From Wyeomyia smithii (lineage: Eukaryota > Arthropoda > Insecta > Diptera > Culicidae), in the NCBI RefSeq assembly GCF_029784165.1, contig NC_073694.1, forward strand, positions 37,181,006 through 37,245,005: a DNA stretch of 64,000 bases. The letters run 5' to 3'. The translations under genes were made by a program, and so were the position numbers. Shown one piece after another: positions 10,392 to 21,532 of this stretch. A model generated the notes under the pieces. It did no database searches, was not told the DNA's origin, and saw nothing but the letters and a program-made list of their open reading frames with translations. The stretch's first letter is position 1. Every line of letters starts with the position of its first letter.

Positions 10392-11072
10392 GCAAATGTG
10401 AATGAAACTACAAAATTTGGTAAAACAGCATTGATTATTGCTTCTGAAATGGGGCATGTTGGTATGGTGAACTTTTTAATATCTAAATTTAAAAACATTG
10501 ATATCAATGCTACAACGCCAAATGGATGGACGGCATTGCATTACACTGCATCCAAAAACCATATTCAAGTGATGGAAGCGCTGTTGACAGCAGGAGCAAA
10601 TTTGAAAGCAGTTACTAAATCGAGGAAAACGGCGTTGATTATTGCTTCTGAAATGGGCCATATTGATATGGTGAAATTTTTATTGACTCTACAAATTAAT
10701 TTAAATGCTGCAGACGAGGATGGATGGACAGCATTACATTGGGCAGCATCCAGAAACAATGTGCAGGTAATGAAAGAACTAGTGACAGCAGGAGCAAATG
10801 TGAAAGCAATTACTGAATCGGGAAAAACAGCATTAATCATTGCCTCTGTAAATGGAGATATTGATGCGGTGAACTTTTTGATATCTAAACACATTGATAT
10901 TAATGCTGCAGACGAGGATGGATGGACGGCATTACATTGGGCGGCATCCAGAAACAACGTTCAGGTAATGAAAGAACTAGTGACAGCAGGAGCAAACGTA
11001 AATGCTTCCACTGAATATGGAGAAACAGTTGCAATGATTGCTACAAAATATGGTCATCAACTGGGCTCCTGA
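10392..11072 (+). pseudogene. In-frame C-terminal ankyrin continuation after the TGA
   Basis: This segment is in the same frame as the upstream ORF and resumes in the middle of an ankyrin repeat (ANVNETTKFG). Six more full repeats follow, then a partial seventh ending GHQLGS at a TGA at 11070-11072. Elsewhere in the array the codon at the break position is glycine (GGA in ACAGCAGGAGCAAAT); here it reads ACATGAGCAAAT, so one G-to-T change explains the stop. The ATG at 10398 is inside a repeat and is unlikely to be a real start. The segment is translated only if the stop is read through, is polymorphic, or is a sequence error. The final repeat is cut short, so the 3' end of the gene may also be truncated. 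Confidence 0.75.
10509..11060 (+). repeat. 198 bp tandem units made of two ankyrin repeats
   Basis: Repeats alternate between two types, one reading WTALHWAASRNNVQVMKEL and the other KTALIIAS..IDINAADEDG. The pair repeats every 66 codons. The blocks starting at 10707 and 10905 are exactly 198 bp apart and nearly identical over ~100 bp; an older, more divergent pair lies upstream. This points to recent duplication or homogenisation within the array. Confidence 0.8.
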
Positions 11073-13475
11073 TTGTTGCATTGTACCATTCGTTGTGAAC
11101 TAATAACCAATATGCCTCCCTTTGTCGGCTGTTTCTTACTAACTATTCGCCGATTAGACACGATTCACAACTAGATAGACGTCACTTAGTAACGTTTTTT
11201 TGCTTCACTTCGACATGACAAGATTCGCCAATGATCTGATTCAGGAGTAGACAAAATAGCATTCGTCGCGAATCGATCGTTGAAGAAACCGGTTCAGAAA
11301 ACGGCCATGTTTGACGATATTTAGCCATTTTAGGCTGTTTTTCAGAAACCAAAAATCGCCGTCCGGGGCAGGCTTCTGAAATTGACTGTATTTCCGTGAC
11401 AGCAGATTTTGAACTACATAAGCTCTCACTGTATTACACAGCTGTTTCTACTCCCCATACGTTCGGTGAACAGTCCGACAGCGACTAACAACAGCACACA
11501 CATGCAATGCCAAACGGGCTTCTTTATTTTTTTTTTATCTCTTGGTTCTTCCAAGCGGTCGCTAATGCAAAATGAAAATGATACAACAGAAACTTCACTC
11601 TCACTCTCATCACACTGATATTGAGTGTCTCCCGTGTCAATTTTCAAAGAAAATCTAGTCAGTGATATAAATATGATATATCCTAATTAATATCGATTTT
11701 TTTATCTGCGCCAAATTATCAATACATCATCAATCGCATAAACATCGCTAAAGTAACATAGCGTGTGCGAAATCACAGTAATGCTGCCAGTCAGCATTAT
11801 CACTGTCAAGTGATTGGTGCTGAAAGTAATTTTCACGTTCAGCTCGTTCGTGTTGAAACTGATATTTCGCAGTTGTCAGTTTCAACTGAGAATCTTTCAT
11901 TGGCAGTGAAAACTTGCAACACTGATGACAGCCTTTACAGCACCAAATCCTGCGACACAAATTGGAGCGGGGTTTAAGGTGATTATGATTCACGAGCGTA
12001 AGGCGGATGCTATAATGCAAGCGAGGTGGTGCGAAACACTTTTTTTTCGTGTGGAGAATAATATCAACAATGGGAAAACATATGAAACGATTTGCTTTGT
12101 ATTCATCATTGCATCGGCCTGAGAAAGAGAAAGAAAAGAAGGAGTGCGAGACCAATATCATCGATGACAGCCGCAGCCGATCAGCAGGCTGTCAACAGCG
12201 CAATCCAAGCCAACAGGACATACTAAAAAGTAATAAAACTAGGCTGTCATGTCTGAACGAACAAAATACATGTGCAAGAATGAGCTGCCGTGTGCAACAC
12301 AAAACAGCTTCGTTGCCTCTGTAAGCTCTAGCTGTAAGTGAGCTCTCATAAATAGCCTATTCATGAGGCTGTTAGAATAGAAAAACTGAACAGTCGTCAG
12401 TATAGTGCCACACCGCAGTCTATTTCCGAAGCCTGGTCTGGGGTCGATTTCTGGCCGGCATGCACCACTCTCCAAAAACACCTCCAATTCCGCACAGTTC
12501 TGATTGATCGGAATCTGCGGCTCGACGTTTGTTGAATAGTACAATGATATCCTTAAATTACAGTTTTTCCGTATTTTTCGGCCGCGTAGCAAATTTCCAG
12601 AACGATTGTTGCAGAAAAATGAGTACAAATTTAGTTATACAGGCATATATATTTAACATATTCCTTTTTTATTTGTAAGATTCTAAATAACATAGGTTGA
12701 AAGACTCAGAAATTTACACCAGCACAAACAAGTTTGTGCTGACAAAAACCAAATTTTATGATTATCGCCTGGCTCTAATATTTCTGTTGAAATATTTAAT
12801 TTATTTTTTTTTTGTTCATAAGTTTTTCCTCGATAAACTTTTTTACAGTGTATATTTCCTTTGAAAGGACAAAACTCTTATCTTTAACTTTGCCGGAGAC
12901 ATCACATTAATCCAAACCGTTAAGATGGCTCTTGAAATATTTGTAATTATCATTATCTTTCTGACACAAGCCTTTTTCAAGAACTAGTTTAGATTAAAAA
13001 ATACAAATAACACAAAATAAGTTATAACCCATAAAAACAACTTTTTACAGTTTCAGTCTCATAAAAAATGATAAACAAAATAAAATGTATTGTTAAAATT
13101 CAGATGAACACAAGATAATCAAACAAGGACAAGAATCATTAAATAGATCAAAACATTGAAATTCGAATTTAATTTGTTAATTATTGCATTGATAAGGTTT
13201 CGTGCCCAACTCAAGAATGTGCATTCTCGTAGGAATTTAGTAAGATATAATTTAGTGTGGCAGGAAACTTTTTTGGTAAGAGTTGAATGTGATTGCTTGC
13301 ACAATAAGGCTTGCGTGTATGTAATAAGAAAGAAATGCGAGGAAAGGATAGCAATTGAATATAGTTTAGAAAATTACAAAAAAAAATCACACAGAAGGAA
13401 GCAATTCGCGAAATCAATCTAGCGATGTATTGATCCGAAATGCCGTGGAAAGAAATCCTACAATGTACAATAACG
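11073..13475. other. Spacer, no gene seen
   Basis: AT-rich DNA with many short chance ORFs. It contains the dispersed-repeat block at 11319-11366 (see 4233-4280) and a perfect small hairpin at 12720-12741. An AATAAA occurs at about 12231, but there is no evidence that it belongs to the NACHT gene. Confidence 0.5.
12720..12741. repeat. Perfect 10 bp stem hairpin
   Basis: CAGCACAAAC and GTTTGTGCTG are separated by two A residues. No T-run directly follows, so there is no reason to call it a terminator. Confidence 0.7.
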
Positions 13476-13477
13476 CA

Positions 13478-13715
13478 CGCTAGCCTGGAGGGCTGAATAG
13501 CGGTTCCGATCAGTTAGATTGGTTGAGAGAATTCGTTATCGATATTGTTTTCGGCACATTTTGCATGTTGTGGGAGACAAGTACAACGATACACCGTGCC
13601 CCAGTGCTAAGTCGAGAAAATTTCCAGCTCGAAAAAAGATTCTCGACCTGATCGGAAATCGAACCCGACATCACAACCGTGTATGGAAGAGCTGGCAACC
13701 TGCTGAAAAATAAGT
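13478..13715 (-). mobile_element. tRNA-derived SINE, Feilai-like
   Basis: On the minus strand the head contains GGGTTCGATTTC (13666-13655), which matches the Pol III B box GGTTCGANTCC at 10 of 11 positions. It is followed by a body with AATTTTCTCGACTTAGCAC and GGCACGGTGTATCGTTGTAC, which resembles Feilai-type SINEs of Aedes as I recall them. The A box is not clear. A body-only copy of the same repeat lies at 45749-45902. The ends and target-site duplication were not resolved. Confidence 0.6.
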
Positions 13716-14356
13716 AGATGCGCAACGTTCTCGCTGTTTTTTTGAGTGTTAGCAAATTGAAACGTTGTTTCACTTAGTGCAGCATTGACGTAAAACTTTG
13801 TTTTTTTTTTTCATTATTTGACACAAAAATTGACGCCACAATGAAACTACTAACGTGTCAAAGCCGAGGGAGTGCCCCTTCCTTTCCCTCGCTGAACATT
13901 TGACAGAGTATAACATCGAAGGTACAAAAATCAGGAGGGATATATCTGTCAAACATCGTGTAACCATCAACTTTGACAACGTGGCGTCTGTTTGTTTTGG
14001 TTATTGTTCTTGTTGGTCATGAAATCGAAATATTATAAAACTGGAACGTTTTTTTTTTTATCAAAACTCGAGAAATCGCGGAAAACTTTTATCAATAAAG
14101 CGCTGTGTAGTTAATTTTTCCTCATTAATGTTTATAGTTACAATCATCATGGACTTTGACAGCAGTGAATCCCCTCTGACAAAAACTTCAAACCTGATAC
14201 AAAAACGTCAATTCGGTCGGATTGTTTTCATTATTTTGCTGTTTCAGTTGGGGCTTAGCCCTTACGCTCGTTGAGTAGACGCGGTAGACACAGTGAATCT
14301 AGTTATTACCAAAAAAAATGAAGTATTCTAAGCAGAGCCTGACAAAGTCATTTTCA
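13716..14356. other. Spacer, no gene seen
   Basis: No coding signal. It includes homopolymer T/A runs near 13800 and 14050 and nothing I can assign. Confidence 0.4.
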
Positions 14357-14560
14357 TTTGACAATTATCAGGTTATAGTGACGCTTTGACCCGTAGCTTT
14401 CAATTGAAAAGCTTTTGTATCATTTTCGAGCACTTCGTGAGTCACATGACACCCAGTCTAATGCACTTGCTGTGATTCTGACAACTGAAGGGCCTTCAGT
14501 TGATACAAACGCTTTTCAATTGAAAGCGGAGATTATCACTATCACTTTCACATGACAAAT
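14357..14560. mobile_element. ~200 bp fold-back/MITE-like element
   Basis: Imperfect inverted arms of ~60-70 bp at about 14357-14430 and 14487-14560 share the core GCTTTCAATTGAAAAGC followed by TTTGTATCA. There is no coding sequence between them. A target-site duplication was not found, so the superfamily is unknown. Confidence 0.5.
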
Positions 14561-14850
14561 CTTAACTGAAAATGGGAATGAGCGCTCACGGAGACAGAAG
14601 GCTTCCATACCCAAGTAATAATTCTATGGCTACTTGGTTTTCTAACGGTTTTATCACAGCAATGAATATTACCAACGGTTTTATGGCGGTTAAACCTGTT
14701 GCCAAAAAAAAGCAAGTCGTAATGAACACTGATAGCTGTCAATGAAACTCTAATAAAACTTCCAATAAAACCGGCAAGAGTCAATGCGATTTTGCTTTAT
14801 TATTGGTTTTATTATTACTATCTATTGCCCCATAAAACCACTCCAGCTTG

Positions 14851-14890
14851 CATATCCAGCTGTCATATAACATATCCAGCTGTCATATAA
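14851..14890. repeat. 2 x 20 bp perfect tandem duplication
   Basis: The unit CATATCCAGCTGTCATATAA is present twice head to tail with no mismatch, in a short stretch that is otherwise rich in TTTTAT/ATAAAA motifs. Confidence 0.9.
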
Positions 14891-15009
14891 CATAGAAACC
14901 AGTTTTATTGCGGTCATTCAAATGCCCAGTTTTAACCTGTCAAACTTGTAAACAAATATGATATGCAGGCAATGATATACATAAAGGTGAGACAAAAGCG
15001 GCTGAGTTG

Positions 15010-15031
15010 GAATGCAATACGACTTAAATTG
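15010..15031. repeat. 22 bp direct repeat, copy 1 (other copy 15292-15313)
   Basis: A perfect 22 bp match (core AATGCAATACGACTTAAATT) lies 282 bp from its partner, one on each side of the (TA)n array. It is too long to be chance. It bears on where the R1 element begins. Confidence 0.9.
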
Positions 15032-15044
15032 TTACTTGGGTACA

Positions 15045-15197
<153 letters not shown>

Positions 15198-15904
15198 GCA
15201 GAGCTGTATGACTTATAGCGGTCATCAGGAGGTTCTAATAGTATTTTTAGTTTTAACAGCATTTTTGCGAAATTGGTCATGAAAACCGAAAGAATGCAAT
15301 ACGACTTAAATTGCTAACTGCAAGAACGCAGTCCCGGACCATCAGCGAGAGCTAGCGTAGGTTGTGGTGAGACTCAGGCATTGGGCCGCCGAATTCTCAC
15401 AAAAGCCACATTATCCGGAAGCAGCTCTGACGGAGCGAATAGTGCCGCTCCCACCACCCAAATGCACTAATTCGCCCATTGGGATTGATGCCAGTAAGTT
15501 CCCAATTACGGTAACTGGTCGCAACGCCATATGATAAGAGTCGGATTTCGTTTTCGTACCACGATTCTGGGCTGGCACCTGCGCCGAGCTCCCTTAGTAA
15601 GGTCGTGTGACAACGGCTTGAAACGGCGAGACAACAACCGGTGCAGGGGTCTCCGTCCCGTAAAACCTGGCAGGCCTTCCAGTACGTTCCAAATTCATTG
15701 CCCGGTGGGAACCGGGCAGGAGTGGGATCAGATGTCCTTCCTGACTTGCGCCGGTCGGGGGTGTCATAGTTGCTCATAAGGCGCTATGGCAGCCGCCCCT
15801 AGCCATGGCCTCACTGCTTCGGCATAGACTACCATGGGACCAGATAGGCGACCACTCCAGTATGGATAAGGATAGCGGCTGGAAGGGGGACCCACTTAAC
15901 AAAA

Positions 15905-17320
15905 ATGAACAAAAATAATGAAGATCAACAATTGGGCGCAGATGGGTTGAAAAACCCGTTTGCACGAGGAGGCATCCAGAGGTCTCCGCCGAGAAAGGCG
16001 GAGATGGATGCAGTAAAGGACGCCTGCGAAGACGGCAAAGGCAGTACGCCTACCGGATCGACGCAAGACATCGCAGTGGCTGGTCCACTGTTGATAAAGG
16101 CGGTCGGAAGACAGCGAGACACGCTACCGAAGGTAGTAGCGCTGTCGGAGCAGCTCGATGCCATAATCGAGTTTGCGAAAAGTCGCACCAACACGACGAA
16201 GTACCTGAAGCAGGCTCTCTACATGCTTCGGTCCTCCGTCGATGCTGCGAAGAAGGAGCACGCCGAGCTCAAGGCAAGAGCGGTGGCTGCAGAGAAGAAT
16301 GCAACGGAGGTGACCGGAAGGGCGACGAAGTCGGTCCAAACGGACACCTGCATGTTTGCAGCGGTTTGCGCCTCCGGGTCAGCCGCAAAAAGAGCAAGGC
16401 AGTCTCCGGGGGAAGCCCCCGAGAACAGCAAGAAACGGTTGGTTGTGCTAAGCCCGCGAGATAGCACACCAACGGCCTCCAAGTCCGCCGAAAAGTCTGC
16501 CGAAGTGGCAGCTACGGGAAACCCTTGGGTTACCGTGGGAGGAAGGAAGCGCCAAAAAGACAGCAAGCGCAACGACGAGAAGGCGACAAATCGTCCAAAA
16601 ATGGGAAAGAAGGCGCGAAGCAGGGGCGACGCCCTCATACTCAAGACGGAGGGGTCCAAGTACACCGAAGTCTTGAAGAAAATGAGAGGCGAAACCCAGC
16701 TCAAGGATCTGGGAGCGGATGTGCGGACCATCCGTCGTTCTCGCACCGGCAAGATGATCCTTGAGCTCCGTAAGGATGCTAAAAACAAGGGCGCTGCCTA
16801 CAAGACGGTAGCCGAGCAGGTCCTCGGGAAAGATGTGCAAATTCGGGCACTCACCTCAGAGGTGACTCTCCAGCTCAAAACCCTGGATGAAATCACCGAG
16901 AGGTGCGATATTGCACAGGCCCTCAAGGAGAAGTGCGGAGTGGAAGTAGCCACTGAGGTAATTCGCCTCCGAAAGGGTCCAGCGGGGACCCAGGTGGCCA
17001 CTTTCCGGCTTGCATCGGCCGATGCAACTCTGGCCCTGAAGACAGCCAAACTTAAGGTTGGCTGGTCAGTATGTCCCCTGAGCATACTCCAGCAGCCGGA
17101 CGTTTGCTTCAGGTGTTTCGAGGGAGGACACAAGTCCTGGACCTGCAAGGGGCCCGATAGGAGCCAGTTATGTAGGCGTTGTGGTGGGGCTGGCCATAAA
17201 GCTAAAGACTGCGGGGAGCCTCCCAAGTGCTTGGTATGTACTGGAAAACGGGACGCCAAGCACTTTATGGGAGGCCCACGGTGCCCAGCCGGTAAGGCGG
17301 CCACGAAACCACGGGCGTGA
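15905..17320 (+). CDS. R1-group ORF1, gag-like nucleic-acid-binding protein
   Basis: The 471-residue ORF starts at AAAATGAAC after the leader. The first ~200 residues are charged and probably coiled coil (KKEHAELKARAVAAEKNA). A central block (about 260-390) includes TEVLKKMRGETQLKDLGADV, which is conserved in R1 ORF1 proteins. Three cysteine knuckles end the protein from ~residue 400: CFRCFEGGHKSWTC, CRRCGGAGHKAKDC and CLVC..KRDAKHF. Such proteins package element RNA into a ribonucleoprotein. Its stop (TGA 17318-17320) overlaps the start of ORF2. The frame is open throughout, with no lesion seen. Confidence 0.85.
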   Translation: MNKNNEDQQLGADGLKNPFARGGIQRSPPRKAEMDAVKDACEDGKGSTPTGSTQDIAVAGPLLIKAVGRQRDTLPKVVALSEQLDAIIEFAKSRTNTTKYLKQALYMLRSSVDAAKKEHAELKARAVAAEKNATEVTGRATKSVQTDTCMFAAVCASGSAAKRARQSPGEAPENSKKRLVVLSPRDSTPTASKSAEKSAEVAATGNPWVTVGGRKRQKDSKRNDEKATNRPKMGKKARSRGDALILKTEGSKYTEVLKKMRGETQLKDLGADVRTIRRSRTGKMILELRKDAKNKGAAYKTVAEQVLGKDVQIRALTSEVTLQLKTLDEITERCDIAQALKEKCGVEVATEVIRLRKGPAGTQVATFRLASADATLALKTAKLKVGWSVCPLSILQQPDVCFRCFEGGHKSWTCKGPDRSQLCRRCGGAGHKAKDCGEPPKCLVCTGKRDAKHFMGGPRCPAGKAATKPRA

Positions 17321-20289
17321 GGGTGACACAATTGAACCTGAACCATTGCTATGCGGCACAGCAGCTGCTATACCAAGCAGCGTCTGAGTCGCGGTCGGAC
17401 ATCGCAATCGTATCGGACCCCTACTGCATTCCTCCCGGAAACGGTAATTGGGTTGCAGATAAGCCCAGTACGGCGGCCATATGCACGACCAGCAAGTTCC
17501 CGGTTCAGGAGGTTGTGTCAACCTCAAATGAAGGATACGCGGTTGCCAAGGTGGACGGAGTGTTCTACTGCAGTTGTTATGCTCCGCCGCGTTGGTCTAT
17601 CGAAAGGTTCACCCAGATGGTCGATTTGTTATCTATGGAGCTGACGGGACTAACACCCTTAGTAGAGGCGGGCGACTTCAACGCTTGGGCTGTTGAGTGG
17701 GGAAGCCGCCGCACGAACCGGAGGGGTCAGATCTTGTTGGAAGCTTTGGCAAAGCTCAACCTAGATCTGGCCAACGTTGGAACCAAGTGTACATTCAGCA
17801 GAAATGGTGCGGAGTCGATCATCGACGTGACGTTCTCCAGCCCAGGACTGATCGTGAACTGGAGGGTAGACGATGGCTACACCTATAGTGACCACCAGTC
17901 GGTCTGCTATAGCGTAGTCCAGAACGTGAGGCGGCAGGCGACGGGTAGAGCCAATACTCCGACCGTCCGCGGGTGGAAGACATCGCATTTCGATGCCGAG
18001 GTATTTGCAGAAGCAATGAGAAGAGAGCGCGAGGGGGGCAGTTGGCTCCGCCCGAGTGCTGACCAATTAGTTGCCACATTATCGCGGGCGTGCGACGCCA
18101 CCATGCCTAGGACCCGCCAACCTAGGAATGGTAAGTCACTGGTATACTGGTGGACCGACGCGATAGCGGACCTCCGTAGCGCGTGCCTCCGTGCAAGACG
18201 GATGTTGCAACGTGCACGTACCGATGCACAGAGGGTAGAGCGCCATGTAGTATTCGGATCTGCAAGATCGGCGCTTAAAAGTGCGATAAAGGCGAGCAAA
18301 AGGGCCTGCTTCGATAGGCTATGCGCGAGTGCCAATACGAATCCGTGGGGCAACGCCTACAGAGTCGTAATGGCGAAGACCAAAGGCGTGTTGGCGCCTG
18401 CAGAGCGATCACCAGCGATGCTGGAGCGTATCATCGAGGGACTCTTTCCACGACACGAGCCAAATCCTTGGCCTCCGATTGCTGAGTCTCACGTCCGACG
18501 TTCCAGTATCTCAGACACAGACCAGGGATGGTCGGCCAACCTGCCGGGCATCCAATCCGTGAGAGACGGCAGCCGTGCAGAGGTTGTGGAGGAGGTAAGG
18601 GTTACGAATGAGGAACTCATCGTGATCGCCAACTCCCTAAAGGTGAGCAAGGCACCGGGACCGGATGGAATCCCGAACTTGGCCATCAGGACGGCCATGA
18701 AAGTGGCCCCCGATCTATTTCGAGCAGTCATGCAGAAGTGCCTGGATGACTGCCTCTTCCCGGACAGGTGGAAGCGACAGAGATTGGTGCTGTTGCCGAA
18801 GGCTGGGAAACCGCCAGGGGACCCATCGGCATACAGACCTATCTGTCTGCTGGACACTACGGGCAAGGTGCTTGAGAGGATTATCCTCAACAGACTGGTG
18901 AAGTACACAGAGGGTGTAAACGGTCTGGCAAGTAACCAGTTCGGCTTCCGGAAAAGTAGATCCACGCTGGATGCTATTCTCTCTGTCACCAAGACGGCAG
19001 AGGCAATCGTCACGCTTGACGTGAAGAATGCATTCATTAGCGCCAGTTGGGACTCCATAGCGCTCGCGCTTAGGAGCATCCACGTACCGGTGTCGTTGTA
19101 CAAGATTTTGGAAAATTATTTCCAGAATCGGGTACTAGTTTACAACACGGAGGAGGGTCAGAAGTGCGTCCCAATCACCGCAGGGGTACCGCAAGGTTCC
19201 ATCCTGGGCCCGGTGTTGTGGAATGTCATGTATGACGGGGTGTTGAAACTCAAGTTCCCTGTAGGGGTTGTGATCGTCGGTTTCGCAGACGACATCACGC
19301 TAGAGGTCTACGGCGAGTCGATCGAAGAGGTCGAGTTGACGGCCGCGCACTGCATACGCAAGGTCGAAGACTGGATGCACTCTAGGAAACTGGAGTTAGC
19401 GCACCATAAAACGGAGGTTACGGTTGTGAACAACCGCAAATTAGAGCAACAGGCGGTGGTCAGAGTCGGTGACTGCACCATTACCTCAAGGCGTTCCTTG
19501 AAGCTCTTGGGGGTTATGGTTGACAATAAGCTCACATTTAAGAGTCACGTCGACTATGCCTGTAAGAGGGCTTCAACGGCCGCTGCAGGACTATCTCGAA
19601 TGATGTCCAATAGCTCAGCGGTATATGGCAGCAAGCGTAAACTTCTTGCCAGCGTGGTTTCGTCCATACTTAGGTATGATGGGCCAGCGTGGTCCAAAGC
19701 GTTAGGTACCAACAGTCATCGTCGAAAACTGGAAAGTACCTACAGGCTCATGTGCCTGAGGGTTGTGAGCGCGTACCGTACAGTGTCATACGACGCAATC
19801 TGCGTCCTTTCCGGCATGATGCCTATCAGCATAGCCATTAAGGAGGACGTAGAATGCTTCGATCAACGTGACACAAGGGGTATACGAGGCACCAGAAGGT
19901 CATTCTCGATGATCAGATGGCAGCAGGAATAGTCCAACTCCGCAAAGGGTAGATGGACGCATCGACTTAATTCGGACGTATCCGGATGGGTCGGGAGGCG
20001 CCATGGAGAAGTTAACTTCCACTTGACACAGATTCTGTCAGGTCATGGTTGCTTCAGGCAGTATTTACACAGATTCGGGCATGCGGGGTCCCCCATGTGT
20101 CCCGAGTGCGCGGATGCGGAAGAAACTGCTGAGCATGTCTTCTTCGTGTGCCCTCGTTTTGTGCATGCGCGGAGCGACATGATGGTAGTGAGCGGGCCAG
20201 ACACCACTCCGGACAACCTAGTTCGGAGGATGTGTAAAGACCCAAACATTTGGAGGGCGGTTTGTACAGCCGCCTCTCAAATAGTTTAA
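17317..20289 (+). pseudogene. R1-group ORF2, endonuclease-reverse transcriptase with one nonsense codon
   Basis: The frame runs 991 codons and is broken only by TAG at 19930-19932; the first part is 871 codons. The endonuclease has LNLNHCYAAQQLL near the start, GDFNAW at residues 119-122 and SDHQSV. The RT has KAPGPDGIP, RPICLLD, GVPQGSILGP and FADD at 656-659, all intact. After the stop, the same frame gives the C-terminal CCHC block (CPECADAEETAEHVFFVC). The sequence around the break (QQE, stop, SNSAKGRW) suggests that a Trp codon, TGG, became TAG. ORF2 opens with GTG in a GTGA overlap with the ORF1 stop, where ATGA would be usual, so its ATG may also have been lost. Without the C-terminal finger the protein is expected to be inactive or impaired. 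Confidence 0.85.
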
Positions 20290-20520
20290 GAATTGCAAAA
20301 CAGGCGACAGGTTGACCACCGACACGCCAGTGTTAGCTAACGGCCAGTCTCCAGGTTAGTTAGCTAAGTTAGCAAAGAGATCTATAGAACCAAGAGGGTG
20401 CACAGAGCACAAAAGCCGCTCCCCGAAGCAATACCTAGCGGTGGTCCCGGGGAGTATTATGGGCTGGAGACTGGAGGGGTTTTAGTGGGTCCGGTCACTG
20501 ATTCAAACCAACCCCACACT

Positions 20521-20543
20521 CCCTGAGGTTGGTCACCTCAGGG
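20521..20543 (+). promoter_or_regulatory. 3' UTR stem-loop of the R1 element
   Basis: CCCTGAGGT and ACCTCAGGG form a perfect 9 bp stem around the 5-base loop TGGTC, 28 bases before the poly(A) tail. 3'-terminal RNA structure is used by several R-type LINEs for recognition by their own RT; that role here is inference. Confidence 0.55.
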
Positions 20544-20575
20544 GTTTGGATGCAAATTTCCCCTCCACCTGAAAA

Positions 20576-21130
<555 letters not shown>

Positions 21131-21532
21131 TTTTATTTTTTTTTCTTCATCTATAATTTATTTGACACGGCACAAATACAATTTAATGTTTTACGGCGCC
21201 AATTATATCTGGTAGCTTACTTTCTAAAGTATCTTAATAACTAAAAGCAAATTTTTTATCCTCGCTGCCGACTACGAGCTGAAACTAAATCTAACTTAAA
21301 GCTAGAATGTTTTGCATTAAAAGCACTGATTTGTTGTTTGATGGTTTTCCATCGCCATAGGTAAGCAGCATATTGAATATGTTCCGCTGCTGGGCCAAGA
21401 TATTACGGACTGGCATATTGGGTTGTCTCCCTCGGGGCCTGAGAGTATCGTGCGGGTCTAGTTGCTGTTTCCGGATCCGGGGTCTTAACGTGTTCTTGTC
21501 GTTTGGTTGGATGTAGGCGGAAGGGGATAGGA

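Noticed and set aside
10398..10400. ATG as the start of a separate 224-codon ankyrin protein
   Set aside because: It lies inside an ankyrin repeat directly after the in-frame stop, and upstream codons in the same frame continue the repeat; an independent gene start is not credible without transcript data.
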